Assembly: GCA_903995115.1 (NCBI GenBank)
Contig: LR877147.1
Location: 124,001 to 188,000, forward strand
Source of the DNA: Angomonas deanei
Lineage: Eukaryota > Euglenozoa > Kinetoplastea > Trypanosomatida > Trypanosomatidae
Direction: 5' to 3'
DNA length: 64,000 nt
Shown: piece by piece, positions 40,631-50,800 of the stretch
Layout: the number at the start of each line of letters is the position of its first letter
How positions within the stretch are numbered: the stretch's first letter is position 1
Notes under the pieces: generated by a model
Told to the model about the DNA's origin: nothing
Database searches by the model: none
Seen by the model: the letters and a program-made list of their open reading frames with translations, nothing else
Program-made: the position numbers and the translations under genes

Positions 40631-41383
40631 ATGACTTTACGTACACGCTTCGAGAGTTCCGATGATATCGGCGTCTTCGCCTATCTCACCAATGCGTACT
40701 GCTTGGTGGCGGCAGGCGCCTCCCAGAACTTTTACTCTGTCTTTGAGCAAGAACTGGCCAACCACATCCCAGTGATTTACACGTCTATTGGCGGATCTCG
40801 TGTGGTCGGCCGACTGGTCGCCGGTAACCGCCACGGTCTCGTGGTCCCCAGCACGACGACTGATCAAGAACTGCAGCACTTGCGGAACTCCCTCCCCGAC
40901 ACGGTCAAGTTACAGCGGGTGGAAGAGCGTCTGTCTGCGCTAGGCAACTGTGTGGTGTGCAACGATCACGTAGCCCTCATTCATTCCGATTTAGGTCGTG
41001 AAACGGAGGAGGTACTACGCGATGTGCTACAGGTGCAGACTTTCCGCACCTCCATCGCGGCGAATGCGTTAGTGGGCAGCTACAGTGTGGCGACCAACAA
41101 GGGCTGCATGGTGCACCCCAAGACCTCCGCGGAGGAGATGGATGAGATTGCGTCTCTCCTGCAGGTACCGGTAGTGGCGGGGACGATTAACCGTGGTAAT
41201 GCCGCGATAGGATCGGGGATAGTGGTCAATGACTGGGCCGCCTTCTGTGGTCTCACCACCACCGCGACAGAGATTACCGTCGTGGAGCGTATCTTCCAGC
41301 TGCGTAGGGGAGCCATGGGGGCCGGCGACGACGGTAACCTACTCCAAAACGTTCGTGACACTCTCGTGGATGAACTGGCGTAA
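40631..41383 (+). CDS. EIF6: Translation initiation factor 6 (eIF6/Tif6)
   Basis: Intact 250-residue protein, close to the usual 245. The whole length matches eIF6: [21 protein letters not shown] at the start, [21 protein letters not shown], then [17 protein letters not shown], and [19 protein letters not shown]. The protein is a five-fold pseudo-symmetric pentein that binds the 60S subunit, keeps it from joining 40S and acts in 60S maturation in nucleus and cytoplasm. It is released with the help of the GTPase EFL1. No unusual insert. One of the most secure calls in the window. Confidence 0.95.
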   Translation: MTLRTRFESSDDIGVFAYLTNAYCLVAAGASQNFYSVFEQELANHIPVIYTSIGGSRVVGRLVAGNRHGLVVPSTTTDQELQHLRNSLPDTVKLQRVEERLSALGNCVVCNDHVALIHSDLGRETEEVLRDVLQVQTFRTSIAANALVGSYSVATNKGCMVHPKTSAEEMDEIASLLQVPVVAGTINRGNAAIGSGIVVNDWAAFCGLTTTATEITVVERIFQLRRGAMGAGDDGNLLQNVRDTLVDELA

Positions 41384-41773
41384 GGAAGGACCGGAATGTC
41401 TTTTTTTTGTTTTTGTTTTGTTTTCCATGTAAAGGGCGAAGAATAGTAATCTCAAAATTTACTCAACCTTTAATGCGATTAATTTTTTTGTGTTTTTTTA
41501 AGATTAAATGTTTTTTTCTTTCTAATAATAATAATAATAATACTAATTAAATAACTGTTTTCCTTTCGTAATTATTTTTGTTGTTAAAAAGTCTCCGAAA
41601 AAACAGGAGTCAAGGAAAATCGATCGTTTTTAGGAGGGCCCATGTACGTTCTGAGTTCAGTGAGCTAGGTAGTATTACACACTCTTCATGCCTTTCCCTC
41701 TTCCTCTTTGCACAGATCGATTTCCTTTTCATAAAGTTATCTGAATAGTAAATTCTTTTTTTTTTTTTTTTAC
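41384..41773. other. Intergenic region with acceptor and T run next to start
   Basis: AT-rich spacer with an AATAAT repeat near 41525-41545. A C/T tract (about 41691-41710) leads to an AG at 41714-41715; a second T run of about 17 bases abuts the next ATG without an AG between. Confidence 0.65.
41714..41715 (+). promoter_or_regulatory. Putative spliced-leader acceptor AG
   Basis: AG after CCTTTCCCTCTTCCTCTTTG. It places the T run at about 41756-41772 inside the 5' UTR of the kinase gene. Confidence 0.6.
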
Positions 41774-43849
41774 ATGGATCGAAACAAGTCGAGCCAGCGG
41801 TTTGGTCCGTATCAAGTAGGGGAGACGATCGGCCGTGGTACCTTTGCCAAGGTAAAGATAGCGGTGCACGAAAGTACAAAAGTACGCGTGGCACTCAAAA
41901 TCATTCCTAGAAAACTAATCGACAACGATGCCCACTCGGCGCTGAAGATTAAGAGGGAGATTAAGATTATGAAAGTGTTGCGACACCCTCATATTACCCG
42001 ACTGTATGATGTGGTGCAGACGAAGCACGATATTGTGTTAGCAGTGGAGTACGTCTCCGGCGGGGAGCTGTTCGATTACATTAGTAGAAAGGGAAGGTTA
42101 GAGGAACCCGTGGCGCGGAGTCTGTTTCAGCAGCTCGTCGCCGCCTTAGCGTACTGCCACCAGTACCGTGTGACCCACCGAGATATTAAGCCAGAGAACA
42201 TTATGATGGAGCAGGGGTCCCACAACATAAAGCTGTCTGATTTCGGTTTGTCCTCCGTCACACACGATGGTCGATTTTTCGAGACGAGTTGCGGCACCCC
42301 TAACTATGCCTCCCCCGAAGTAGTCAGCGGTACGCTCTACGGCGGCCCAGAGGCGGATGTGTGGAGCACCGGTGTGGTCCTGTACGCCATGCTGTGCGGC
42401 ACGCTACCGTTTGACGATAATAACGTAGCCAACCTGTTTCGTAAGATCCAGACCGCCAGCTACAGTGTCCCCCACTACATCTCCGGCGAGGCGCGGGACT
42501 TGCTCAACCACATGCTCGTGGTGAACCCCTTGGAGCGGGCGACCATGGAACAGATTATGCAGCACCCGTGGGTCCGCCCCCACTACCCGCAGTACTTGCT
42601 GTCCCTGCACTACGAGGCGGTGGTGCAGACGATGCAGTTCGCGAGGGATCGTAGTTTGGAGGACCACACCCTCGACGACGAGGTGATTAACGTGGTCGCC
42701 TCCCGGTTTAGGGTCTCCCCCGAGGTGGTGGCCGAGATTGTGCGGCGGGAGGAACTTAGCCTGCCGTCCATGGAGGCCGTCATCCTAGATGAACGCAGCG
42801 GTGCCACACGGCGCTACCCCGCCGCCCTGTACTTTGAGACCTTCTCCAACGTGCTAGACTCCAAAATGTGGCCGACCCCGCTAGAGGTGCTGCCGGCCGA
42901 AGTCGCCCTCCGCGACGAGTCGCACGACATGTTCATTTCTTATCTCATTTTGACGCAAAAGAAGCAGAGCAAACTGTGCCCCGACGAGTACTCCCACAAG
43001 AACTACGGGGAGAACGCCAGCTCGTTAATCCACAACAAGTCTCTGATGGGATACGGCTCCCTGAACGCCAACTCGCTGCACCAACTCTCCGGTAACTCCA
43101 GTTTTACAGGAAGTAGTTTGAAAGAGACGCTATCGGTGACGTCACCGACTGGGGAGGCCAAAAAGTGCGGGGACAAGACGTTTGAGACGCTCCCACCGCA
43201 GTCCGTCGTGCCGGAACCACAGCCGACCACCGTTGAGCAGCCGTGGGAGGACGGGTACAACATTACGGCCGCCCCTTTCCTGCCGCTCAAGATGGAGAAC
43301 TCCAAGCACACGCTTCTGGGGTCTATCCTGAAGGTGTCCGAGTTTCCGACGCAACTGCTGCAGGCCAAGAAGATTGACACCAACGCCGCCTTCCCCGATA
43401 CCTCTACGACGCCCACCAAGTCGACGCTGCTCAAGCCGCACAGTGAAGGGGTATCCCCCACCCGACGGGAGCCCAACACGGCACTGGAGTCGCTCTATCA
43501 TGTGGACACGGTGACGAGGTTTGGGAATGATTTCATACGAAACGGGATCGCCTTCCGAGACTGTCACCCCCACACGACGCTCGCCTACACCTACGCGGCC
43601 ATGAAGGAGGAGGGACTGATGTGGCGGGTGATCTACGACTACTACTTTTCCGCAGTGCGTTACCCCAACGTGAAGCTGCAGGTGAAGATTTACAAGGTGA
43701 CCGCCACGGAGCAGCTCGTGGATGTGAAGGTGTCGGTGCAGAGTGGCATGAACGCCTACGACGTCGCCATCTCCTTACTAGAACGACTTCGACGGTATGC
43801 GATCATTCATCGGAATAATGTGATGAACGCTGCCAACCATAAAAAATAG
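41774..43849 (+). CDS. SNF1/AMPK alpha-like protein kinase
   Basis: Intact 691-residue kinase. Residues 11-265 are the catalytic domain: IGRGTFAKVKIA, ALKII, HRDIKPEN (H135, D137), SDFGLSS and the activation-loop T171 in ETSCGTPNYASPEV, the site phosphorylated by LKB1-type kinases. Residues about 300-340 could be the autoinhibitory/UBA-like segment, then a long Ser/Pro-rich linker. The last 90 residues (MWRVIYDYYFSAVRYPNVKLQVKIYKV) match the AMPK alpha C-terminal domain that binds the beta subunit, so this is an AMPK catalytic subunit rather than an unrelated CAMK-like kinase. AMPK senses energy state and in trypanosomes helps control differentiation and quiescence. Kinetoplastids have two alpha subunits; which this is remains open. 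Confidence 0.88.
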   Translation: MDRNKSSQRFGPYQVGETIGRGTFAKVKIAVHESTKVRVALKIIPRKLIDNDAHSALKIKREIKIMKVLRHPHITRLYDVVQTKHDIVLAVEYVSGGELFDYISRKGRLEEPVARSLFQQLVAALAYCHQYRVTHRDIKPENIMMEQGSHNIKLSDFGLSSVTHDGRFFETSCGTPNYASPEVVSGTLYGGPEADVWSTGVVLYAMLCGTLPFDDNNVANLFRKIQTASYSVPHYISGEARDLLNHMLVVNPLERATMEQIMQHPWVRPHYPQYLLSLHYEAVVQTMQFARDRSLEDHTLDDEVINVVASRFRVSPEVVAEIVRREELSLPSMEAVILDERSGATRRYPAALYFETFSNVLDSKMWPTPLEVLPAEVALRDESHDMFISYLILTQKKQSKLCPDEYSHKNYGENASSLIHNKSLMGYGSLNANSLHQLSGNSSFTGSSLKETLSVTSPTGEAKKCGDKTFETLPPQSVVPEPQPTTVEQPWEDGYNITAAPFLPLKMENSKHTLLGSILKVSEFPTQLLQAKKIDTNAAFPDTSTTPTKSTLLKPHSEGVSPTRREPNTALESLYHVDTVTRFGNDFIRNGIAFRDCHPHTTLAYTYAAMKEEGLMWRVIYDYYFSAVRYPNVKLQVKIYKVTATEQLVDVKVSVQSGMNAYDVAISLLERLRRYAIIHRNNVMNAANHKK

Positions 43850-44239
43850 TCCTCCTCAAAACGCCTTAAAAAAAAAAAAAAAAGAATTGTTTGTTGTATA
43901 TAAGTGTTAAGCGAATATCGATACTGTTAACATGAAGGATTTGTCTTGTTCTTTTCACATTCTTTATGCTCCGTTTTTCACACTCTTTTCACAAGAACAA
44001 TACTCGTGTATGTCAAATACTTTCATCCTTTTTTTTTTTTTTTCTGTAACAATTAAAACGATACTCTTCCAAGAAACACAACCACAATCGTATAACCTTT
44101 TATTATTAGTATTGTTTTGTCTGTCGACGTGTCTCTATGGGTAGCCCTTACCTGTTCATTGTGCTACACATTCCCCTCTCGTGTTTTTATCTTTCAGAAT
44201 ACGAAAGGAATAGTTGTTTCATTGAGTAGGTCACCCAAC
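43850..44239. other. Intergenic region with acceptor
   Basis: AT-rich spacer with an A run at about 43869-43883 and T runs near 44030-44043. A C/T-rich stretch leads to the acceptor at 44196-44197. The short open frame at 43932-44144 is T-rich and not credible. Confidence 0.65.
44196..44197 (+). promoter_or_regulatory. Putative spliced-leader acceptor AG
   Basis: AG after CCCCTCTCGTGTTTTTATCTTTC; 42-base 5' UTR to the ATG at 44240. It rules out the open frame further upstream. Confidence 0.65.
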
Positions 44240-47200
44240 ATGATCGAGGACGTTTCGGTAAACATCCCTCAGCGGGGCTCTTTCACGGACTTGTCGGGCG
44301 GCGTGATGAACATGTCCTCCCGCGATAAGGCGCTCATTGTCTATCAGAACGTGGAGGAGTCGTCGTCCGAGTCCACCATGAATCAACTCCTCACCAAGGC
44401 GAGGATTGTCCTCCCTGCCGTGATGAACTACTTGTACTTTAGTACCGCCCAGGTGGCGGTGGTGTACTTTGGTAAAACGAGTTTACCAGACGGTACCAAG
44501 TTGGGGGAGAAGGAGGGAATGGAGGACTTCAAGGTGCGCATGATTCGGTTCCTGACGTCGGAGATTTGGCCGCCGCTGTTGCGGACCGACGCCCCGGATG
44601 AGTCGTTAGGGACGGATAAAATGCAAGGTACCTCTAGCAACAAGGGCTCCCCTTCCACCCTAGAGGAGGAGCGGCAGGAGGAGGAGGCACGACAGCTAGC
44701 CAAGGAGCGGTCCTGGTTTAAAAAGTCGATTGAGAACAATATGCAGGTGCTACTCTACTTGAAAAGTGGAATCAACGACACCAAGTACATGAAACTGGTG
44801 CTGACCAACTCGCAGCAGCGGTTGCACTTTGATGTGATTGACACCAAGGAGGAAAAGTATCGGTGGGATCTGAGAATGCTTTATACAAGGATCATGGATA
44901 ACCTAGAAACGCAGAAGGCGATTGATAGTTACGACTCCTACGAGCGGATGTTTCGAGCGGCCTGTGGCATGGCGGCACGCTACGTGGTGGAACTGGAGCG
45001 GCCGTTACAGTCCATGGCAAAAGTTAGTTTTAATACCTTTAAACCAAATGTGCTGAGTGGCGTGGAGTCGTTGCGGAGTGAAAATGAATCGCTCTACGAG
45101 GCACTCGCGCAGTGTTCTAATACGTACCGGGAGAGCGGCGAGGTGTCCCTCACACCATCGCCCATTAGGCCGGGCACTCGACCACCGGCGATACAAATCG
45201 GGTCTCGAAACGACAGCAACGAGTCCTCTGTCAATCTAGAAAATAACGGCCCCACCTACAATTGGATGGAGAGTCTGGAAAAGCCGGAGAGTGCCACGCT
45301 AGATTACAAGAGTTACTTCTCGCATACGCATGTGGAGATTATTCACCGGTGTGTCAAGTTCATGTGTGGGTTTCTCAATGCCTATCGTGAAGGGAAATTA
45401 GTCGTTGGTGTACATGAAATGCCAAAACGAGACAGTGAGGGCGCTCTTTCCACGGAAAAGGAGGGAAGGGCCATTGTGCAGCACAATGACTTGGTGAATC
45501 AGTACGTGGTGGGGGTCCGTGTGACACCGACGGAGATGGCAGAGGTGCAGGAGGATGTCTCCGCACAGCTGCTGGAGTGTATCCCGCCGATTCCTCCCCA
45601 AACCGTCCACTTTGACGTCATTCCGGTCATTTTCCCCAAAAATCTAGCCTACTCTAAAAAGGTGCTGGTCCTGTACGACTGCACCAACACCGTCTCCCGT
45701 GACTCGTTGAAGCAGAAGAGTAACTATGCGATCCGCGTGCTCGCCCCCCTCGGTCTGTCCATTATTCCTCTCGATCTGGTGGATGGGGAGGTGGAGGACT
45801 GGGTGCGGGCGGACCTCTCCGATGGGGAGACGACCTACGAGGAGGCCAACTTTGCCTGCTTGAAGGCGGAGGTCTACGTTGTAGCGGCGGTAGACCGACC
45901 TGAAATGTTGCAAAAGGTGCACTGGGAGAAGGAGCTGGGGAAGGCTCTACAGGGTCCACGAGGTCGGTGTCGTCACTTCTTCATGGACTATCCAGAAAAC
46001 ATCAAGGGCGCCCTGACCCTACCCGAGTTGAGTGTGGTGGAGATATCCGTCAACATCAACTGGTGCGGGTTCGCTCCTCTGAAGTCGTACGAAGGGAAGT
46101 TTTTCACTGGCTGGCCGTCCATACCGATCTGGGATACCACGACGAAATCAGTGCGACGGGTCGATCGGAATTACAATGTCTTCAAGACGCGCACTTATGC
46201 CGAGCGGATCCACCACCAGGGGGACCCTGTCCTCATTGAAGACTCCCCGGCCATCATTTCGTCTGGCATGGCGAACGCGAAAAGTAGCGAAAACTTTCAG
46301 CACTACCTCGTCGCCAGCAACTGGACGTGGTACAGCAACCCCCAAGTGGTGAACCGCGTCCTCTCCTATTTGTATGATCAGAACCGCATTAGTCAGATTC
46401 TCAACTTTCGCTTGATTCACCCCGTCTGCAACGAAGTGTTTGAGAACCGTCAGGGCATCCATCTCATTAATACATTAAGCTGCACCCCCAATGGTGTCCC
46501 CACCTTCACCATTGACGCCTCGCACCTTTCCCGCATGCAGAACGCGTTTCTCCAGTCCGGTGTGCCGCCTCTGCCCCTCTTGTTGTGCCGTATTTACGAG
46601 CTGATTGGTGGTCTGCCCTCACCGTACCCTTATGTCTTTGTACCCTTGATGCAGCAGAGCTTCCGGATTGCCCCATTCCTGTTACCCATCTTTTATCGTC
46701 AGCACTACTTTGATGGCCAAATGCGGCATGCGGTGGCGCTGGACTTACGCGACGGGTGTCTCAAGACAATTGTCTTGAAGGACGGAAACTTGCTCCTTGA
46801 TGCGATTGTTACCATCGGCTTCGAACCACTCAATCGGCGCCAAGTCTCCACCCTGATGGGGCGACAGCAAACGGACGCCTACCTTCAGTCGCACATGACG
46901 GAGATTGGAAACAAATCCCTCTTTGCGCTACCAGGCTCTCCCTTCGTGGATACTAAGCAAAACTTCCTTGCCCGTCGCTCCATGCTGGCCCGCTCTAGTA
47001 GTGTCACCTATACCAATCAACTGGCGTCCTCCCTGCGGGATAGTAGGATGATGAGCTCGGTCATGTCTCCCAAGATTAGCGATAGTACGTTGCGGCAGAC
47101 TGAGCGGGTGGTGGAGCCGAACATACCCATCATCCACTTCAAGTTCCTCTCCCGAAGTGATGTCAACAATCGCCGTCTGGCCTCCCAAAACAGCGAGGAC

Positions 47201-47533
47201 GCGCTGCCCTTCTCCAACTACGGAGAGCGGTGGACCCTACACCACTTGCTGTCGTGGTACAACGCCTTACTGATCGACGAGAAGCATTTCCGCTTCTTTG
47301 GCTACTGCAATCGGTCCATCGCCTTCCACGTCGACTCCCTCAGTGAGATTTGTGAGGAGGACGTGGAGAAGGCGGCGCTGGAGCTCGTAGCGAGTGCCCC
47401 TAAAGTACCCACAGAGGCAGACAGAGAGAGACCAAACAGTTGTACCCCGAGGAAAACCGAATACAGTAATCTCGCGAGTTGCCGTGAAGAGTGCATCTTG
47501 CACAAAAAGGTGATGGATTGGCTGGATGTGTAA
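44240..47533 (+). CDS. Schlafen AlbA-domain protein, 1,097 residues
   Basis: Intact large protein. A Schlafen AlbA_2-type domain is visible at about residues 355-460: the pattern DYKSYFSH, then MCGFLNAYREGKLVVGVHE, VVGVRVTPTEMAEV and the strand-rich PPIPPQTVHFDVIPV follow the family order of a Glu-x-Lys motif, the FLN-x-x-G-G-x-L-x-x-GV core and the C-terminal strand. In animals Schlafen domains bind and cut tRNA or regulate translation; in bacteria AlbA domains accompany defence and regulatory proteins. The typical nuclease acidic residues cannot be confirmed by eye. Regions before and after (helical N-terminal 200 residues; a mixed alpha/beta region to about residue 930) are not recognised. 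Soluble, no membrane segment. The link to Schlafen is by motif only; the role in a kinetoplastid is unknown. Confidence 0.7.
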   Translation: MIEDVSVNIPQRGSFTDLSGGVMNMSSRDKALIVYQNVEESSSESTMNQLLTKARIVLPAVMNYLYFSTAQVAVVYFGKTSLPDGTKLGEKEGMEDFKVRMIRFLTSEIWPPLLRTDAPDESLGTDKMQGTSSNKGSPSTLEEERQEEEARQLAKERSWFKKSIENNMQVLLYLKSGINDTKYMKLVLTNSQQRLHFDVIDTKEEKYRWDLRMLYTRIMDNLETQKAIDSYDSYERMFRAACGMAARYVVELERPLQSMAKVSFNTFKPNVLSGVESLRSENESLYEALAQCSNTYRESGEVSLTPSPIRPGTRPPAIQIGSRNDSNESSVNLENNGPTYNWMESLEKPESATLDYKSYFSHTHVEIIHRCVKFMCGFLNAYREGKLVVGVHEMPKRDSEGALSTEKEGRAIVQHNDLVNQYVVGVRVTPTEMAEVQEDVSAQLLECIPPIPPQTVHFDVIPVIFPKNLAYSKKVLVLYDCTNTVSRDSLKQKSNYAIRVLAPLGLSIIPLDLVDGEVEDWVRADLSDGETTYEEANFACLKAEVYVVAAVDRPEMLQKVHWEKELGKALQGPRGRCRHFFMDYPENIKGALTLPELSVVEISVNINWCGFAPLKSYEGKFFTGWPSIPIWDTTTKSVRRVDRNYNVFKTRTYAERIHHQGDPVLIEDSPAIISSGMANAKSSENFQHYLVASNWTWYSNPQVVNRVLSYLYDQNRISQILNFRLIHPVCNEVFENRQGIHLINTLSCTPNGVPTFTIDASHLSRMQNAFLQSGVPPLPLLLCRIYELIGGLPSPYPYVFVPLMQQSFRIAPFLLPIFYRQHYFDGQMRHAVALDLRDGCLKTIVLKDGNLLLDAIVTIGFEPLNRRQVSTLMGRQQTDAYLQSHMTEIGNKSLFALPGSPFVDTKQNFLARRSMLARSSSVTYTNQLASSLRDSRMMSSVMSPKISDSTLRQTERVVEPNIPIIHFKFLSRSDVNNRRLASQNSEDALPFSNYGERWTLHHLLSWYNALLIDEKHFRFFGYCNRSIAFHVDSLSEICEEDVEKAALELVASAPKVPTEADRERPNSCTPRKTEYSNLASCREECILHKKVMDWLDV

Positions 47534-47853
47534 AGTTCACTTAGCGTGTTATGGTTACAAATGAAAATGGGTCGCGTAACGAAACAAACAAACAAACAAA
47601 ACTCAATTGTTTCGATTTTTTTTTACCTTGCACTTTTTCTGTGCGGTGAGCACATGTAGTCTTATAATGATGCCCTCTCTCTTACTTTTATTATCACTCA
47701 AGTTTAACAAAAAAAAGAACAGAAACCAGTACGCAAAGAAGGAAAAACAAAGCGTACCCATTTGTTTCTGTGCTCCTCAGGAGTCTCTTTTTTTTTTTTT
47801 TTAATTATTTTTGCACATAATTTTAGTTTTTTTTTTATTATTAGTTTTCAGAA
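47534..47853. other. Intergenic region with T runs
   Basis: Contains a CAAA-rich stretch near 47580-47600, T runs, and a final TTTTCAG at 47845-47851 before the next ATG. No gene is seen. Confidence 0.65.
47850..47851 (+). promoter_or_regulatory. Possible spliced-leader acceptor AG
   Basis: Last AG before the ATG at 47854, leaving a two-base 5' UTR. AGs at 47843-47844 and 47824-47825 are alternatives. Confidence 0.4.
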
Positions 47854-50800
47854 ATGAGCGAAGGCAACCTTCTGCCCGAAACGACTGAAGTTCCGATTGG
47901 TAGAGCGGAAACTGCAGTTTACCCTAGTCAAATAGGGGCAGAAAGGGCCGCTCCGTTACCCAACCACGTAGATGTAACGGCGGCGCCGACGCTGACGGCG
48001 GACACCGATACGCCGCAAACCTTAACGAGTACCGGCAACGACAGCGGCGACACCACAAAGACCAACGTACAGGAACATGTGGAGCTGTCGACCGTACTCA
48101 ACTATAGTGATTATGGAGCGAGCACCAAAAAGTCGATCTCCCCTTACGGCTCCGACGACCGGCGTAACCCCCTTCTGGGCTCTTTAGGCTCCTCCACCAG
48201 TGTGCCGGCGAGGCTCCTCGGCCAGCAGGATAACCTACCGCAGGAGAAGATTGTCTCGCACGAGGAGTACACCCTTCCCTCCAGTGGGGTGCAGCGGGTC
48301 AAGCGACAGCATTGCTGGCTATTCCTTGTCTTCCTGCTCATCGCCCTCGTACTGGCTGTGGGCGGAGGGATAGCGATCGGGTTCACCAACCGTCACTTCA
48401 CCATGCAGCTTCACCAAACCTCGCTAGAAGTGAAGAACCGTGTCGTACTCAATAGCTCACTGCTGGGGGTACAGAATTACCAATCTCGGTTGTCAACTGT
48501 CAACACGCAACTGACCGATTTTGTGGAGCTCCACACAGAGGGCATGGATCCCTCTCAGGTGACCGTCGTCTCCCTGCGAGACGCCCTCGAGGACTCCTTC
48601 CTCGAGTCCTGGGACCTGTGGCTGAACGACGATCAGACCGTCGACACCGTCGTCCTCCGGATTCCCTTCTGCCCCGACGATCAGGTGGGGACCGTCACCT
48701 GTCCTCAAATGGTTCTCTCCGTGAACTGTACCATTGGGTCCGCGACCGCCTCCAGCTGGTGCTGGTTCGGCCGCAACACCGACAGTGGTCTATCGGTGGA
48801 GACGTTTGAGCTCATCAAGAACGAGAAGGGCATGTACGAATTAGGGTCGCGACTGTCCTCCTTTGTCGATTCGTACCTCTTCTACCCGAATCAAACCGGG
48901 TCCAAACGACCACTGTACTTGGTACCGCAGAATGTCGTACAGATGGACGGCATCGTGGATACCGTTATCCCCCTGCGTCATCAAAGCTATTTATTTCCCA
49001 ACAACCCCTCCAGCACCCTGGTGCTCATTGTGGATACGGTCGTGTACATGAAGAATTGGTTTGACGTGTTTGACCGCGATTTACAGAAGGCGAGCGAGAG
49101 CTATTCCCTCCTGTTTGTCAACGATTCTATCATTGAGTACTCCCTCGGCGAGTCGGTGGAGGATGGCATACCGTGCAAGCTGACGAAGGGAGACTTCTTT
49201 CTGGGGGAAACCAACTACACGGGCTGTGGTGGAGGCGGCGCCAAGGAACTAGACAACATTGTCGAGAATTTTGAGAAGCACTATCCTTCTAGCATTTTAA
49301 CGGACGAGGTGTATAAAAACGGGGACTACTCACAGGTGGAGAGGGTTGGCAATTTGTTGGTCGCCTACCAGGATTTTGTACGATTTAGGACTGGATTAGG
49401 CATGCCCAATGTGGTCTTCTTCGCCGCCTATGCGACACCCATTAACAACAGTTTAGGAAAGGAGGGCGCGATTCAAATTGTAATTTGCGTCGTTGTGATC
49501 ATTGTCTGCATCTTTGCCCTCGGCGCTCTCACGTTTGCCATCACCTGGCAGCTGCAGCGCGTGATTATCACCGTCTCCAGCTTGGCCACCCACGCCGCCA
49601 CCTATGACACTTGCTCCATGGAGAGAGAGTTACAAAAGTTGAACGAAAAGAGAAGTTGTGTCACACGGGCCTTTTCCTCCTTTGACGTTGTGCACGATGA
49701 GTTCAACCGCATTTTGCTCAACTTGAACCGTTATCGGTTGTTTATTCCTCAAGCGCTCTTAATGAAGGATGCCGCCGAGGAACTCGACAACGACCCCTCC
49801 AGTGAGACAGAAGGGGCAGGCCGGGAAGAACAGGCGGATGACTTGGAGAACACACGCGCGATCTCCAAGACCGATGTCACCTCGTCGCAAATGGTGGTGG
49901 GGGAAGATAAAGTGAACAAGCTGCTCAACTTGAGCGCTCTACGTCGGGTGAAGGGAACCATTCTGGTCGCCCGCTTGCTGAACCTTAGCGCTGATGAAAA
50001 GAACGCCGCCGCTGTCATGAACTTTTTTGTCGGGTCCGTGCTGAACAATGTAGCCGCGCACAATGGTGTGGTGGATGTCATTGAGGCGAACATGATCACC
50101 GTTTCCTTCAACTGTCACTACACCGTGCTGCGCCACCAACAGCGGGCCTGCAAGTGTGCGTTAGGGATCAAGGAGGACTTCAAGGACTCCCCGTACGACG
50201 TGGTGATTGGGATTGCCTCTGGGTTTAGTTATGTCGGTACCATTGGTACAGAGGACCAGCGTGCGCGTGTCGTCACCAGCGACTTTGTCCGTATTGCCCG
50301 CGCATTGACCACACTGCAGCCCTTCGTCGACTCCACCATTCTCGCCACCGAAACGGTAACGTTCGAGTCCACCTCGGCGTACGTCCCCATCGACATTGTG
50401 TCCCTCTTTTACAACCACACGAGTGAGTGGCAGAACTACGTCATTTGCGCCGTGATGGGAGATGAAATGAGTCATGTCCCGGAGGCCATGATGGCGTCCA
50501 AAAAAATACTGCGGCTCATTCGGAACAAGCGGTACGACACGGCGCTCATGACGGTACAGTCGTACATTGACGCCACCACGGACAAAAAGAAGGTGCCATG
50601 GAGCATCAAGCACTGGGAGTACATTCTGAAGCACCACAAGGACAGAGTGCTAGCGGGCTACTCCCGCCGTGAGATCATATGGGAGCATCTAGAAGGAGAA
50701 CAGGTGATTTATGAGCAGATGAAACCGTTCCTGGCAAAGGCAACGAAGCGAGTCTTGGACATGAAGACGGAGGAAGAACGAAAAGAGAAGGACGAGACCA

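Noticed and set aside
44117-44239. Upstream extension of the Schlafen-AlbA gene
   Set aside because: The acceptor AG at 44196-44197 falls inside it and no ATG starts it.
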